DNA of 53,680 nt from Candidatus Gallispira edinburgensis (GTDB lineage Bacteria > Bacillota > Clostridia > Lachnospirales > CAG-274): contig CAJFNV010000024.1 in the NCBI GenBank assembly GCA_904395805.1, positions 1 to 53,680 of the forward strand, read 5' to 3'. Positions 37,049 through 46,059 of this stretch are shown piece by piece. Both the position numbers and the translations under genes were made by a program. A model generated the notes under the pieces. It worked only from the letters and a program-made list of their open reading frames with translations. It ran no database searches and was not told where the DNA came from. Position 1 is the first letter of the stretch. Each line of letters starts with the position of its first letter.

Positions 37049-37717
37049 ATGGATTTTAAGGGATTTAATGAATACACAAATGAATATCTTGTTGGGATAA
37101 GATTTAATAACAACAGGGAGTGGTTTCAGGCTCATAAGGATATGTATACTGAAAATGTGCATAATACAACTGTTGCCTTTGCAAATGAAATTTTAAACAG
37201 AATGACAGCCCTTGACCCCGGTTTTACAGAAAAACCAAGAGTGTCAAGGGCTAACAGAGATGTGAGATTTTCAAAAGATAAATCACCCTATAAGGTATGT
37301 AAATGGTTCTTTTTTAAAAATGAAATGACAAAGGGAAGCATACCTCACGATGCACCGGGATATTTTTTTGAAATGTCTGCAGACTGGTGGAGATATGGCC
37401 TTTTTTATGGTGATAATCCAAAGGTTATGGAAAATTTCAGAGCAAGGATAAATGCAGACCCTGCAGGCTGTGAAAGAATGTTAAAGCTTGCTGACAGACA
37501 GAATATTTATAATCTTGAGGGAGAAGATTATAAAAGAATTTTTAACAAAGACCTTGATCCTTATCTTAATAAATGGGCACAAAAAAAGTGGATAACTTAT
37601 GTGCGGTATGAAAATTACGATAATATGGATTTTTATTCTCCAAAGCTTGTGGACACTGTCTTTGAAGGTTTTAAAAAGATTTATCCTGTGTATAAGTATT
37701 TTAAGTTAGGGTGCTGA
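37049..37717 (+). CDS. DUF2461 family protein
   Basis: A 222-residue protein of the DUF2461/TIGR02453 family: FNNNREWFQAHKDMY, then VSRANRDVRFSKDKSPYKVCKWFFF, and GYFFEMSADWWRYGLFYG. These are the family's most conserved stretches and the length is standard. The function is not established in the literature I know. It is the first gene of a four-gene operon that continues with the TetM-like GTPase one base after its stop. Confidence 0.9.
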   Translation: MDFKGFNEYTNEYLVGIRFNNNREWFQAHKDMYTENVHNTTVAFANEILNRMTALDPGFTEKPRVSRANRDVRFSKDKSPYKVCKWFFFKNEMTKGSIPHDAPGYFFEMSADWWRYGLFYGDNPKVMENFRARINADPAGCERMLKLADRQNIYNLEGEDYKRIFNKDLDPYLNKWAQKKWITYVRYENYDNMDFYSPKLVDTVFEGFKKIYPVYKYFKLGC

Positions 37718-37718
37718 T

Positions 37719-39653
37719 ATGAAAAAAACTATAGGAATACTTGCCCATGTTGATGCAGGCAAAACAACATTGTCTGACATGCTCCTTTATATAACGGGAA
37801 AAGTAAGAAATCTGGGACAGGTTAACAACAAAACTTCAAATCTGGATACAAATGAAATAGAAAAAGCAAGGGGTATTACAATATTTGCCGACCAGGCACA
37901 GTTTGAATACAGAGATAATGTATATTATCTTATTGATACTCCGGGGCATATAGATTTCTCGCCGGAAACCGAGCGCTCTCTTATGGCTCTTGACTATGCC
38001 ATACTCCTTATAAACGGACCTGCGGGAGTTCAGAGCCATACTTTTACTCTTTTCCGCCTTCTTGAAAGCTATAATATACCTTTTTTTATTTTTATAAATA
38101 AAACAGATATGGAAGGCTTTAATGCCGATAAAGTAATAAAGGATATAGAGCTTAAGCTTACAAAAAACATTGCTGTAATTGATAATATTGAGGACAGCGG
38201 AGAAATTGCCGCTGAAAACGATGAGGATTTTCTTGAAAAGTATATAGATGGAAAATACAGTAATGAAGATATTGAAAAAAGCCTTTCCTTAACTATAAAG
38301 GAAAGAAAAATTTATCCTGTATGTATGGGAACGGCTTTAAGCAGTGAAAGTATAAAAAAATTTTTTGATATTTTTGACAGACTTACTTATACCGATTACA
38401 ATGAAAATGAAGATTTTGAAGGCATTGTCTATAAAATAAGAAATACTGATACAAGGCTTACATTTATAAAGTGTTTAAAAGGAAAAATAAACGTAAAGGA
38501 TGAGCTTGTATTTGATGAAAGTGAAAAGATAAACGAAATAAGGTTTTACAACGGAGCAAAGTATGAAAACAGACAATCGGCACAGGCGGGAGATGTTTTT
38601 GCCGTAACGGGATTAAAAAGTCCCCTATGCGGAAATTTAATAAGGAATAAAAACAATAATACAGAAAAAAGAAAATATATGCTTCAGTCTGCTCTTGAAT
38701 CGGGAGTAATAATCAAGGATAATACAGATGTTACTGCAGTTATGAAAAAGCTTCAGGTCATTGAAAGTGAAGAGCCCTCTCTTTCTGTTCATTTCAACAG
38801 TGAGACTCAGGAGGTCTTGATCTATGCAATGGGAAAGATACAGCTTGAGGTTCTGGAGCAGGAAGTTAAAGACAGATTTAATATTGAAATAGGCTTTAAA
38901 AATCCAAAGATACAGTACAGAGAGAGTATTTCTGCCCCTGTTACAGGTTACGGACATTTTGAGCCTATGCGTCATTATGCCGAGGTCAAGCTGAGGCTTG
39001 AGCCGGGAGAAAGAGGCAGCGGCATAACATTTGAGTCAAAGTGTGATAAGGAAAGACTTCCTGCTCACTGGCACAAACTTATTGAAAAGCATATTTTTGA
39101 AAAGACTCATATCGGAATTCTTACGGGAAGCCCTCTTACCGATGTACATATTGTTCTTGTTGACGGCAAAGACCATTTGAAGCATACTGAGCCGGGAGAT
39201 TTCAGAGAAGCAACTTACAGAGCTGTAAGACAGGGACTTGAAAAGGCTGAAAATATAATTCTGGAGCCCTATTACAGATTTGAAATATATACAGATTCAG
39301 AATATATAGGCAGAATAATGTCTGATATACAAAAGCGCAGAGGCAGCTTTGAGCCTCCTTTGCAAAATGAAAATTATGTGTATATTAAGGGAAGAGGTCC
39401 TGTTGAGGAATTTATGGATTACGGAACTGAATTTCTTGCCTTTACAAAGGGTACTGGAACCGTAAACATGGTTTTTGACGGATATGAAGTCTGTGACGAA
39501 GCCGTTAAAAACAGAATAATTGAAGAAAGAGCCTATAACAAGGGAGCGGATAAAGCTAACCCTTCAAGCTCTGTATTTGCGGCAAAGGGGACTTCCTTTG
39601 TTGCCGAGTGGTATGAATGTGAACAGTATATGAGAACATACAGTGAGGAATAA
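37719..39653 (+). CDS. TetM-like ribosomal protection-type GTPase
   Basis: A 644-residue EF-G-like GTPase with the length and layout of Tet(M): G1 AHVDAGKTT (9-17), G2 RGIT (51-54), G3 DTPGH (73-77), G4 NKTD (127-130), then domains II-V. The sequence diverges from Tet(M)/(O)/(W) in the effector region. It sits within an operon of housekeeping genes with the same base use as neighbours, so it is probably an intrinsic translation factor, not a recently acquired resistance gene. Whether it lowers tetracycline sensitivity cannot be told. SD AGGGTG; ATG one base after the DUF2461 stop. Confidence 0.88.
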   Translation: MKKTIGILAHVDAGKTTLSDMLLYITGKVRNLGQVNNKTSNLDTNEIEKARGITIFADQAQFEYRDNVYYLIDTPGHIDFSPETERSLMALDYAILLINGPAGVQSHTFTLFRLLESYNIPFFIFINKTDMEGFNADKVIKDIELKLTKNIAVIDNIEDSGEIAAENDEDFLEKYIDGKYSNEDIEKSLSLTIKERKIYPVCMGTALSSESIKKFFDIFDRLTYTDYNENEDFEGIVYKIRNTDTRLTFIKCLKGKINVKDELVFDESEKINEIRFYNGAKYENRQSAQAGDVFAVTGLKSPLCGNLIRNKNNNTEKRKYMLQSALESGVIIKDNTDVTAVMKKLQVIESEEPSLSVHFNSETQEVLIYAMGKIQLEVLEQEVKDRFNIEIGFKNPKIQYRESISAPVTGYGHFEPMRHYAEVKLRLEPGERGSGITFESKCDKERLPAHWHKLIEKHIFEKTHIGILTGSPLTDVHIVLVDGKDHLKHTEPGDFREATYRAVRQGLEKAENIILEPYYRFEIYTDSEYIGRIMSDIQKRRGSFEPPLQNENYVYIKGRGPVEEFMDYGTEFLAFTKGTGTVNMVFDGYEVCDEAVKNRIIEERAYNKGADKANPSSSVFAAKGTSFVAEWYECEQYMRTYSEE

Positions 39654-39656
39654 ACT

Positions 39657-40370
39657 ATGGATTACGAAAAGTATATGGATATGGCACTGGAAGAAGCAAA
39701 TATTGCCTTTAATAATAAAGAAGTTCCCATTGGCTGTGTTATTGTATATGATGATAAGGTCATAGGCAAAGGTTCAAATCAGAGAGTAACAAAGGGAAAT
39801 GTCCTGGCTCATGCTGAAATTATAGCTATAAATGAAGCTTGCGGATATATGGGTGACTGGAGGCTTGAGGGCTGTACCCTTTTTGTAACTGTAGAGCCAT
39901 GCCCCATGTGCGCCGGTGCAATTTTACAGGCAAGAGTAAAGGAAGTTGTATTTGGCACAAGAAATCCGAAAGCAGGATGTGCAGGCTCAATTTACAATAT
40001 TCTGCAGGATGACAGGTTTAATCACGTTGTTGAGATCACAGAAGGTATAAGACAGGAAGAATGTACCGGGCTTATGAAGGAGTTTTTTAAAAAGTTCAGA
40101 GAAAAAAGCGATTTAAGAAATATACCCGGTGTAGGCAAAAATATGGAGCATCATTTTAAAAGTCTGGGAATAAACTCCATTGAAGATCTGAAAGAAAAAG
40201 ATCCCGAAGAATTATATATTGCCGACTGCAGAAACAAAGGTACTGAAGTTGACAGATGTGTCCTGTATGTATACAGGCTTGCTGTTTACTATGCGGAAAA
40301 TGAAGTACATGATGCCGAAAAATTAAAATGGTGGTACTGGAAGGACAGAGAGTACAGGAAAGGAAATTGA
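39657..40370 (+). CDS. tadA: tRNA adenosine deaminase TadA fused to a Cdd1 domain
   Basis: A 237-residue protein. Residues 1-150 are TadA, which makes inosine at position 34 of tRNA-Arg: zinc motifs HAE (52-54) and PCPMCAGA (81-88). Residues 152-235 are an extra helix-hairpin-helix domain matching the Cdd1 ('pathogenicity locus') family: NIPGVGKNMEHHFKSLGI, SIEDLKEKDPEELYI, DRCVLYVYRLAVYYAE and LKWWYWKD. Normal TadA lacks this. It is in an operon after the TetM-like gene and before the HAD gene, near the SRP RNA, as tadA is in Bacillus. Confidence 0.93.
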   Translation: MDYEKYMDMALEEANIAFNNKEVPIGCVIVYDDKVIGKGSNQRVTKGNVLAHAEIIAINEACGYMGDWRLEGCTLFVTVEPCPMCAGAILQARVKEVVFGTRNPKAGCAGSIYNILQDDRFNHVVEITEGIRQEECTGLMKEFFKKFREKSDLRNIPGVGKNMEHHFKSLGINSIEDLKEKDPEELYIADCRNKGTEVDRCVLYVYRLAVYYAENEVHDAEKLKWWYWKDREYRKGN

Positions 40371-40375
40371 TTGTT

Positions 40376-41014
40376 ATGAAAGCTGTTATATTTGATTTTG
40401 ACGGAACTATAGCAGACAGCTCATATGTGTGGAAGAAGGTCGATGAGGACTTTTTCAGGGCAAGGGGTATGGATGTTCCCGAGGATTACGTTGACGCTAT
40501 AAGCACAATGAGTTTTGTAAGCGGTGCTGTTTATACAAAGGAAAAGTACAATTTGCCTGAAACCGTTGAAGATATCATGGCTGAATGGAATGTTCATGCT
40601 TTAAAGGAATATGCTGAAAATGTTAAACTTAAGCCCTATGCAAGGGAGTACATAGCCGAATACAAAAACAAGGGATACAAGATAGGTCTTGCAACTGCCT
40701 CAAATCCTGAATTCTATATGCCTGTTCTTGAAAGAGAAGGTATTATAGGCTGGTTTGATGCCTTTGCAGACGGGATCAGCGGAGTAAGAAATAAAGATTA
40801 TCCCGATATTTATATTTTATGTGCCGAAAAAATGGGTGTCAGTCCCGAAAACTGTTTTGTCTATGAGGATATTTTAAAGGGTGTGAGATCCGCAAAATCC
40901 GCAGGCATGACAGTAACTGCCGTATATGACGAAGGCAACAGGGATAGATGGCAGGAAACAAAGAAGGAAGCCCATCATTTTATAATGAGCTTCAGAGACT
41001 GTTTAAGTCTTTAA
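40376..41014 (+). CDS. HAD-superfamily phosphatase (beta-phosphoglucomutase-like)
   Basis: A 212-residue HAD hydrolase: DFDGTIADS (nucleophile Asp), TASNPEF (motif II), and FVYEDILKGVRSAKSAGM (motif III/IV), with a helical cap between. The precise substrate is unknown. A longer frame starts at 40328 within tadA, but AGGAAAGGAA at 40356 points to ATG 40376, giving the family N-terminus MKAVIFDFDGT. Last gene of the operon. Confidence 0.9.
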   Translation: MKAVIFDFDGTIADSSYVWKKVDEDFFRARGMDVPEDYVDAISTMSFVSGAVYTKEKYNLPETVEDIMAEWNVHALKEYAENVKLKPYAREYIAEYKNKGYKIGLATASNPEFYMPVLEREGIIGWFDAFADGISGVRNKDYPDIYILCAEKMGVSPENCFVYEDILKGVRSAKSAGMTVTAVYDEGNRDRWQETKKEAHHFIMSFRDCLSL

Positions 41015-41050
41015 TGGCGGTTTATGCTGAAAAACTTAATTAAAATTTTG

Positions 41051-41079
41051 TTGACTTTTATATAAATAAATAGTAAAAT
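41051..41079 (+). promoter_or_regulatory. Promoter of the SRP RNA
   Basis: TTGACT (41051-41056), 17-bp spacer, TAAAAT (41074-41079); predicted start about 41086, at the 5' strand of the RNA. Confidence 0.8.
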
Positions 41080-41085
41080 ATAATA

Positions 41086-41362
41086 GTCCTGTGCTAGTCG
41101 GGGAGGTAGCGGTGCCCTGTAGTCTGCAATCCGCTTTAGCAGAGATTATGTCCGCACTGAGGCTTTAGTTTGTGGGGTCAGCCTGCAGGCTTTTGATGCT
41201 GACGATTGAGTCTTGCACAACGGGAACCTGTGAACCGTGTCAGATCCGGAAGGAAGCAGCACTAAGCAGTCATTTTCGTGTGTTGCAAGGGTGCTTGATC
41301 CGAGTTGAAACCTGTTGTAACGCCCGGAAGCTACTGTCGGGGTCGGATGCACAGGATTTTTT
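41086..41362 (+). ncRNA. ffs: Signal recognition particle RNA, large Bacillus type
   Basis: About 275 nt. The ends pair (CCTGTGC 41088-41094 with GCACAGG 41349-41355). The 5' Alu-like part has GCTAGTCGGGGAGGTAGCGGTGCCCTG (in shorter conserved blocks), and the apical domain has GTCAGATCCGGAAGGAAGCA, the Ffh-binding signature. A T run follows. It directs co-translational export, relevant to the many secreted enzymes here. The tadA-SRP RNA order also occurs in Bacillus. Confidence 0.96.
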
Positions 41363-41450
41363 ACTGATATAATGTATATTTTATTTTATATTATTAAAAT
41401 GATAAGTATTTGTATATGTGTTAAAAATATATGAATTATAACAAAAACTA

Positions 41451-41479
41451 TTGCTTTTAATATTTTTGTGGTGTATAAT
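41451..41479 (+). promoter_or_regulatory. Promoter of the candidate small RNA
   Basis: TTGCTT (41451-41456), 17-bp spacer, TATAAT (41474-41479), in a stretch with no downstream + strand gene. Confidence 0.65.
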
Positions 41480-41485
41480 TAATTA

Positions 41486-41846
41486 TGTTAATAGATATAT
41501 GGTAAACTGATTTAAGAATCGGCATTTTGAAGTCTGTTTTTATATTTGCAGTTCAGCCGAATATCTTGAATAACAAAACTTTGTTCCCCCCAATTATCTC
41601 AGATAATTTACAAAGATTAAGTTGCTTTTGCAGTTTTTATTGTTATTAAGCAGTCTGATTTAAAATAATTATTTTTTCAGATGCTGTCAGCTTAAGGACA
41701 TTACTGATATTCCTCCCAGTTTTCAGTTTTGTCTTATCTGTTAAAGAACATATATCCGTTAATAAAACACAGCGTGATCGGAAATAAGCTGTGAATAGCT
41801 ATTAGCTGCAGAAAACTCTCTTCCCCCTTTAACAGAGAGTTTTTTG
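41486..41846 (+). ncRNA. Candidate unannotated small RNA with C-rich motifs
   Basis: About 360 nt between a good promoter and a strong terminator (AACTCTC 41814-41820, GAGAGTT 41835-41841, T run). No open frame with a ribosome site is present on either strand. Three C-rich motifs stand out: TTCCCCCC (41584-41591), TTCCTCCC (41710-41717) and TTCCCCC (41821-41827, in the terminator loop). They are complementary to Shine-Dalgarno sequences, as in the C-rich small RNAs of staphylococci. It does not match tmRNA, RNase P RNA or 6S RNA as I know them. The terminator can also serve spoIIP leftward. RNA existence is inferred. Confidence 0.5.
41812..41846. terminator. Terminator of the candidate RNA, also facing spoIIP
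   Basis: AAAACTCTC and GAGAGTTTT with A and T runs on either side, so it is functional in both directions. Confidence 0.88.
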
Positions 41847-41878
41847 TTTTGTCTGAAATTTTTTAAACACTTCTTTTA

Positions 41879-42796
41879 TTAAAAACATACCTTATTTAAA
41901 GCATCAGCTATAACCTCTATACTGTTTAAAGCTTCTTCATATGTATTTGTCTGAGCTCCAAGTTCAATGAGCATACTTTTATCCTTCATATGCAATGAAT
42001 ATCTGTAGGCATTTATGTATATTTTTCTTGTAATAGAAGAATTAAATGAGGTCACGGCACACTGCATCTGGAAGCTTAAGGCAAGATTTGTTTTTAAATA
42101 AGAATTTTCAAGTCCTGTTGTGGGAACAAGATTTCCGTTATCCCATTTTCTGCATATACCGTTAAAGAACATAATTTTAGCGTAGGATTTGCCGTCTATT
42201 GTTGTTGCAAGATGAAGATTTTCGTTTACACCATCTCTGTGCAAGTCTATAACAAGCTGTATAGATGGATTTTCTTTTATTACCTGTGTAATTACAGGTT
42301 CAGCTCTTTCATAGGCGCCATCTCTCTGGAGCTTACCGTCAACAACATCAAATTTGTCTGTAATGTGGAGACATTCTATTCCATATTTATCCTCAAGTAT
42401 ACTTTTTAAATATTCCCCTGCTCCTATTATACCATCACTGTCACTTTTGCTGTCAGCATATCTTTCACTTCCGTGGGTGTGAAAAATTAAAACCTTTGGT
42501 CCGTTTCCTTCTATATTAATATGAAGATTTGCTTCTGACATTTCTTCTATATTAAATAAATCTTCCGGCATACCTGTTTTTTTGTCTATTGCATAAAATG
42601 TCTTTTTTACTGTGTTGAAATCGCTTAAGTCAATGCTTTGAGTATAATTTTCACTCACCTCATTTTCGGTACCTATAAATACATTTCCAAGTTCATAAAT
42701 TGACACATCTCCCAAAGTAATGGAATTATGACTGAATAGAAATAATATCATTGTTAAAATTGTTGAAATTGTCAAAAATAAGCCTGTCCTGCCCAT
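41879..42796 (-). CDS. spoIIP: Stage II sporulation protein P (SpoIIP)
   Basis: A 305-residue amidase with one N-terminal membrane segment (about 7-23). The catalytic zinc motif is IFHTHGSERY (His106, His108, Glu111), with DLHRDG (184-189) and LIELGAQTNT near the C-terminus. SpoIIP with SpoIID and SpoIIM removes septal peptidoglycan for engulfment of the forespore, so the organism sporulates. ATG after AAGGGG. It is divergent from the pectate lyase gene. Confidence 0.95.
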   Translation of the reverse strand: MGRTGLFLTISTILTMILFLFSHNSITLGDVSIYELGNVFIGTENEVSENYTQSIDLSDFNTVKKTFYAIDKKTGMPEDLFNIEEMSEANLHINIEGNGPKVLIFHTHGSERYADSKSDSDGIIGAGEYLKSILEDKYGIECLHITDKFDVVDGKLQRDGAYERAEPVITQVIKENPSIQLVIDLHRDGVNENLHLATTIDGKSYAKIMFFNGICRKWDNGNLVPTTGLENSYLKTNLALSFQMQCAVTSFNSSITRKIYINAYRYSLHMKDKSMLIELGAQTNTYEEALNSIEVIADALNKVCF

Positions 42797-43087
42797 TAAA
42801 AAACCCCTTACGTATATAATTACGATAAAATATAATAAAATTAAAAAAACTTTTGTGATAGTTGCATATTTTTTACTATGAAAATTGTAAAATCATAACA
42901 AAATTGCTTAATTCACACTTTGTTCACATTAATTTCTTAGTTTATTCACAATAAAAGAGTAAGATAATAGTGTTTAGTTAAATGATAATGAGATACTTTC
43001 GCTAAATGGTAAGTATATATTATGTTATATTTAAAATTTAGTTGAAATATTCTTATTATCGTATTATTAATAAAAGGAGGATATATT

Positions 43088-45976
43088 ATGAAGAAAAGCT
43101 TAAAAAGAGTTTTAAGCTCCATGCTTGCAGCAACAATGCTTGTTGGTACAGTATCATATGGAAGTTTTGACACAACTCCCATATTAAATATTGCTCCAAC
43201 TGTTGTAAATGCAGCAACAGAAATTGGCATAACTGAATGCCAAGGTTGGCTCGAATCTGCATGGGTAGAATGGATGCCGGCTTCAACAGATGGTGTATCT
43301 TATTACACTGTATCCTATTCAAAGGATGGAAGCAGTTTTACAAGAATTGACAATGAGCTTATACGCAGGTATGGAGATGGCCATTGGAGAGCTGATATTG
43401 TAGGTCTTGCTGAAGGAAGCTACACAATTAAGGTTGAAGCTTTTGACAGCAGTGATGCATCTGTTTCCAGTGAAACAGCAGATGTTGTGGTAGAATCTCA
43501 CGACAGGACAGGTTTTACTTTCAGCCCATCATCAAAGTTATCTCACTCAGATGATCCGCTTCAGTCTGGTGCATATAATGGCGATGGTACATTAAAGTCA
43601 AATGCAAATGTAATTTATATTACTAAAGCATCTGATATTGATACGGTAACTTATGAAGGATTTACCGGACTTTCAACTATTTTACAAAATAGAAGTAAGC
43701 AAAGTTCTGCACCTCTTGCAGTCAGAATTATAGGCAAAATTGATTATTCAGGTGGAGAACTTAATGGCAGCGGATATATTCAGGTAAAGCCTAGCAAATC
43801 TTATACTGATATAAACACTACTATTGAAGGTATCGGTGAAGATACAGCTGTTAACTTCGGTTTTCTTTTAAGAAATGCAGGAAATGTAGAGCTTAGAAAC
43901 ATGGCTATCCATGATTTTGGTGATGATGGTATCTCACTGGATACTGACAATGCTAATATATGGATACATAATATGGAATTTTTCTATGGTGAACAGGGCT
44001 CAGGAGATAAGGCTAAGGGTGACGGTTCTTCAGATGTAAAGAATGATTCACAGTATGTTACATTATCATATAATCATTACTGGGATGCAGGAAAGTGTTC
44101 TCTCTGTGGTATGAAGAGCGAATCAGGAGATAACTTTATTACTTATCATCACAACTGGTTTGATCATTCAGATTCAAGACATCCTAGAATCAGAACAATG
44201 TCTGTTCATGTTTATAATAATTACTATGATGGTAATGCAAAGTATGGTGTTGGAACATCAGCTGCATCAAGTGCCTTAGTTGAAGGTAATTATTTCAGAA
44301 ATTGTAAGTATCCTACACTTCAGGGCTCAGTAGGCTGTGATGATGACGGCAGCGGTGGATCATCTACATTCGATGACAGTCCGGCAATAGGAGCTGTTAA
44401 GTTTGTTAATAATACTGTTGTAGGAGCTAACAGCAAGTGGACAACCGGTTCTGACGGAGAAGCATCAAGTAACGCAGATGCTTGTTTAGTAACTGACAGA
44501 AGCCAGAGTATAAATTATACAACAGCTGCAGGTGCTAAATATAACAACTTTGATACAAGCGGTGAACAGGCTTCATACATACAGGGTCTTACAATAGAAT
44601 CTGCTGAAACAGCAAAAGCTAATGTAGAGAAGTATGCAGGTAAAACCGGCGGCGGAGATTTTAAAGAAGCAACAGGATTTGCTTTTGATAATTCTGTAGA
44701 TGATACTGATTCTGAAATTAATACTAAATTAAGAACAGCTCTCACAAATTATTCAAATGACAATGTTTCTTCTACTTATACTATTAGTTCAATTGGTGGT
44801 TCTGTAGATGGTTCATTTGTTCCTGAAGAGCCTGAGGATCCAACTGAAACAACAACTTCAGCAGGAGGAGAAGATCCTTCAACTGAAACTACAACAACAA
44901 GTGAGCCTGTAGCTCCTACAGGTGGAAAGATCCTTAATGTTACAGAGTCAGGTAAGACAAGTGATTTCTTTAATGTTACAGCTGACAGTGTTTCAACAAA
45001 TAAGGGAACAGTTAACTATAACGGACTTACTCTTACAGATTCTATTAAGATGAATAGTAAGGCAACAATAACATTTACTAACGGAGCAACAGGAAGTCTT
45101 GTATTAGTATTCAATCCTGATAATGCAGGTAATAAAATTGACTTCGATGGTGAAGTAATAACAGTACCTTCTAATGGTATTGTCACAATAAGTGATATTG
45201 CAGCAGGACCTCATACTTTAACAAGAAACAGCGGAGAATCTGCACTTTATTACTTAGCTTATTCAGATAATGAGTCAGGTGAAGAACCTTCATCAGAAAC
45301 AACAACAGAGGCTACTACAGTTGCAACAACAGAGGCAACAACTGAAGCTACTACAGCTGCTACAACAGAAGCAACAACTGAAAAGCCTTCAGAAACAACA
45401 ACTGAGGCTACTGATTACTTAACTATTGATTCTGATATGTCATTAAACAATGACAATGTTACAGGAAACAGATATTTCAATGTAACAGGAAACAAGACAA
45501 GCGGTAATAATGAGCTTCAGATTGGTACAAGCGGTAAGATTGAATTTACTGTAGCTGATGGTGCTAATGTATCAGTTACAGCAAGACATGCAAGTAGTAC
45601 TGACAATACAGACAGAACTCTTTCAATGTCAAACGGTACAACTGTTACATATAAGGCTGGAGAAAGTGCAAAGACTAATGTTTTAGGTACAAATCTTCCT
45701 GCAGGTACTTACACAATTACAGTAAGCAATTCAATCAACATAACATCACTTGACATTACATTTACATCTGAGCCTGAGCCTTCAGTTGTAAAGGGCGATG
45801 CTAACGATGACGGCGTTGTTACTTCAGCTGATGTTAAGGAAATATTGAATTATGTAGTTGGTCTTATTGAATCAGTTGCAAATCCTGAAGCAGCTGATGT
45901 TAATAATGACAGCAGGGTATCTTCAAGTGATGCTTATATAATTCAGAAATATATTAAAACAAGTGTATGGCAGTAA
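43088..45976 (+). CDS. Secreted pectate lyase, family PL1, with dockerin
   Basis: A 962-residue exported enzyme. Order: signal peptide (1 to about 43, ending VNA); fibronectin-III-like domain (about 45-140); PL1 beta-helix (about 145-515) with DDGISLDTDNANIWIHNMEF, KGDGSSDVKNDSQYVTLSYN and YHHNWFDHSDSRHPRIR (calcium acids and catalytic Arg); a Thr/Glu linker; two similar carbohydrate-binding-type modules (about 615-735 and 772-893) on either side of a TTEATTE linker; and a C-terminal dockerin (about 900-960) with GDANDDGVVTSADVKEIL and DVNNDSRVSSSDAYII calcium repeats. It degrades pectate and can dock to a cohesin. AAAGGAGG start; first gene of the pectinosome locus. Confidence 0.93.
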   Translation: MKKSLKRVLSSMLAATMLVGTVSYGSFDTTPILNIAPTVVNAATEIGITECQGWLESAWVEWMPASTDGVSYYTVSYSKDGSSFTRIDNELIRRYGDGHWRADIVGLAEGSYTIKVEAFDSSDASVSSETADVVVESHDRTGFTFSPSSKLSHSDDPLQSGAYNGDGTLKSNANVIYITKASDIDTVTYEGFTGLSTILQNRSKQSSAPLAVRIIGKIDYSGGELNGSGYIQVKPSKSYTDINTTIEGIGEDTAVNFGFLLRNAGNVELRNMAIHDFGDDGISLDTDNANIWIHNMEFFYGEQGSGDKAKGDGSSDVKNDSQYVTLSYNHYWDAGKCSLCGMKSESGDNFITYHHNWFDHSDSRHPRIRTMSVHVYNNYYDGNAKYGVGTSAASSALVEGNYFRNCKYPTLQGSVGCDDDGSGGSSTFDDSPAIGAVKFVNNTVVGANSKWTTGSDGEASSNADACLVTDRSQSINYTTAAGAKYNNFDTSGEQASYIQGLTIESAETAKANVEKYAGKTGGGDFKEATGFAFDNSVDDTDSEINTKLRTALTNYSNDNVSSTYTISSIGGSVDGSFVPEEPEDPTETTTSAGGEDPSTETTTTSEPVAPTGGKILNVTESGKTSDFFNVTADSVSTNKGTVNYNGLTLTDSIKMNSKATITFTNGATGSLVLVFNPDNAGNKIDFDGEVITVPSNGIVTISDIAAGPHTLTRNSGESALYYLAYSDNESGEEPSSETTTEATTVATTEATTEATTAATTEATTEKPSETTTEATDYLTIDSDMSLNNDNVTGNRYFNVTGNKTSGNNELQIGTSGKIEFTVADGANVSVTARHASSTDNTDRTLSMSNGTTVTYKAGESAKTNVLGTNLPAGTYTITVSNSINITSLDITFTSEPEPSVVKGDANDDGVVTSADVKEILNYVVGLIESVANPEAADVNNDSRVSSSDAYIIQKYIKTSVWQ

Positions 45977-45999
45977 GTCATAATTAAGTTTATATTTGT

Positions 46000-46019
46000 T
46001 CCCCTGCCCTATGGCAGGG
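46000..46019 (+). promoter_or_regulatory. Intercistronic hairpin between the PL1 genes
   Basis: CCCCTGCC, loop CTAT, GGCAGGGG; no T run follows. It probably protects or processes the mRNA rather than terminating it. Confidence 0.6.
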
Positions 46020-46059
46020 GTATGGCTGAAAAAGTCAAATATTAAAGGAGGATATAAAT

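Noticed and set aside
37719..39653. Recently acquired tetracycline-resistance gene
   Set aside because: No mobile-element context, base use like the neighbours, and operon linkage to housekeeping genes.
41146..41372. Two open frames in the SRP RNA
   Set aside because: They fall wholly in the structured RNA and have no ribosome sites.
41486..41846. tmRNA, RNase P RNA or 6S RNA
   Set aside because: No tRNA-like ends, no RNase P core sequence such as GAGGAAAGTCC, and no long 6S-type bulged rod could be seen.
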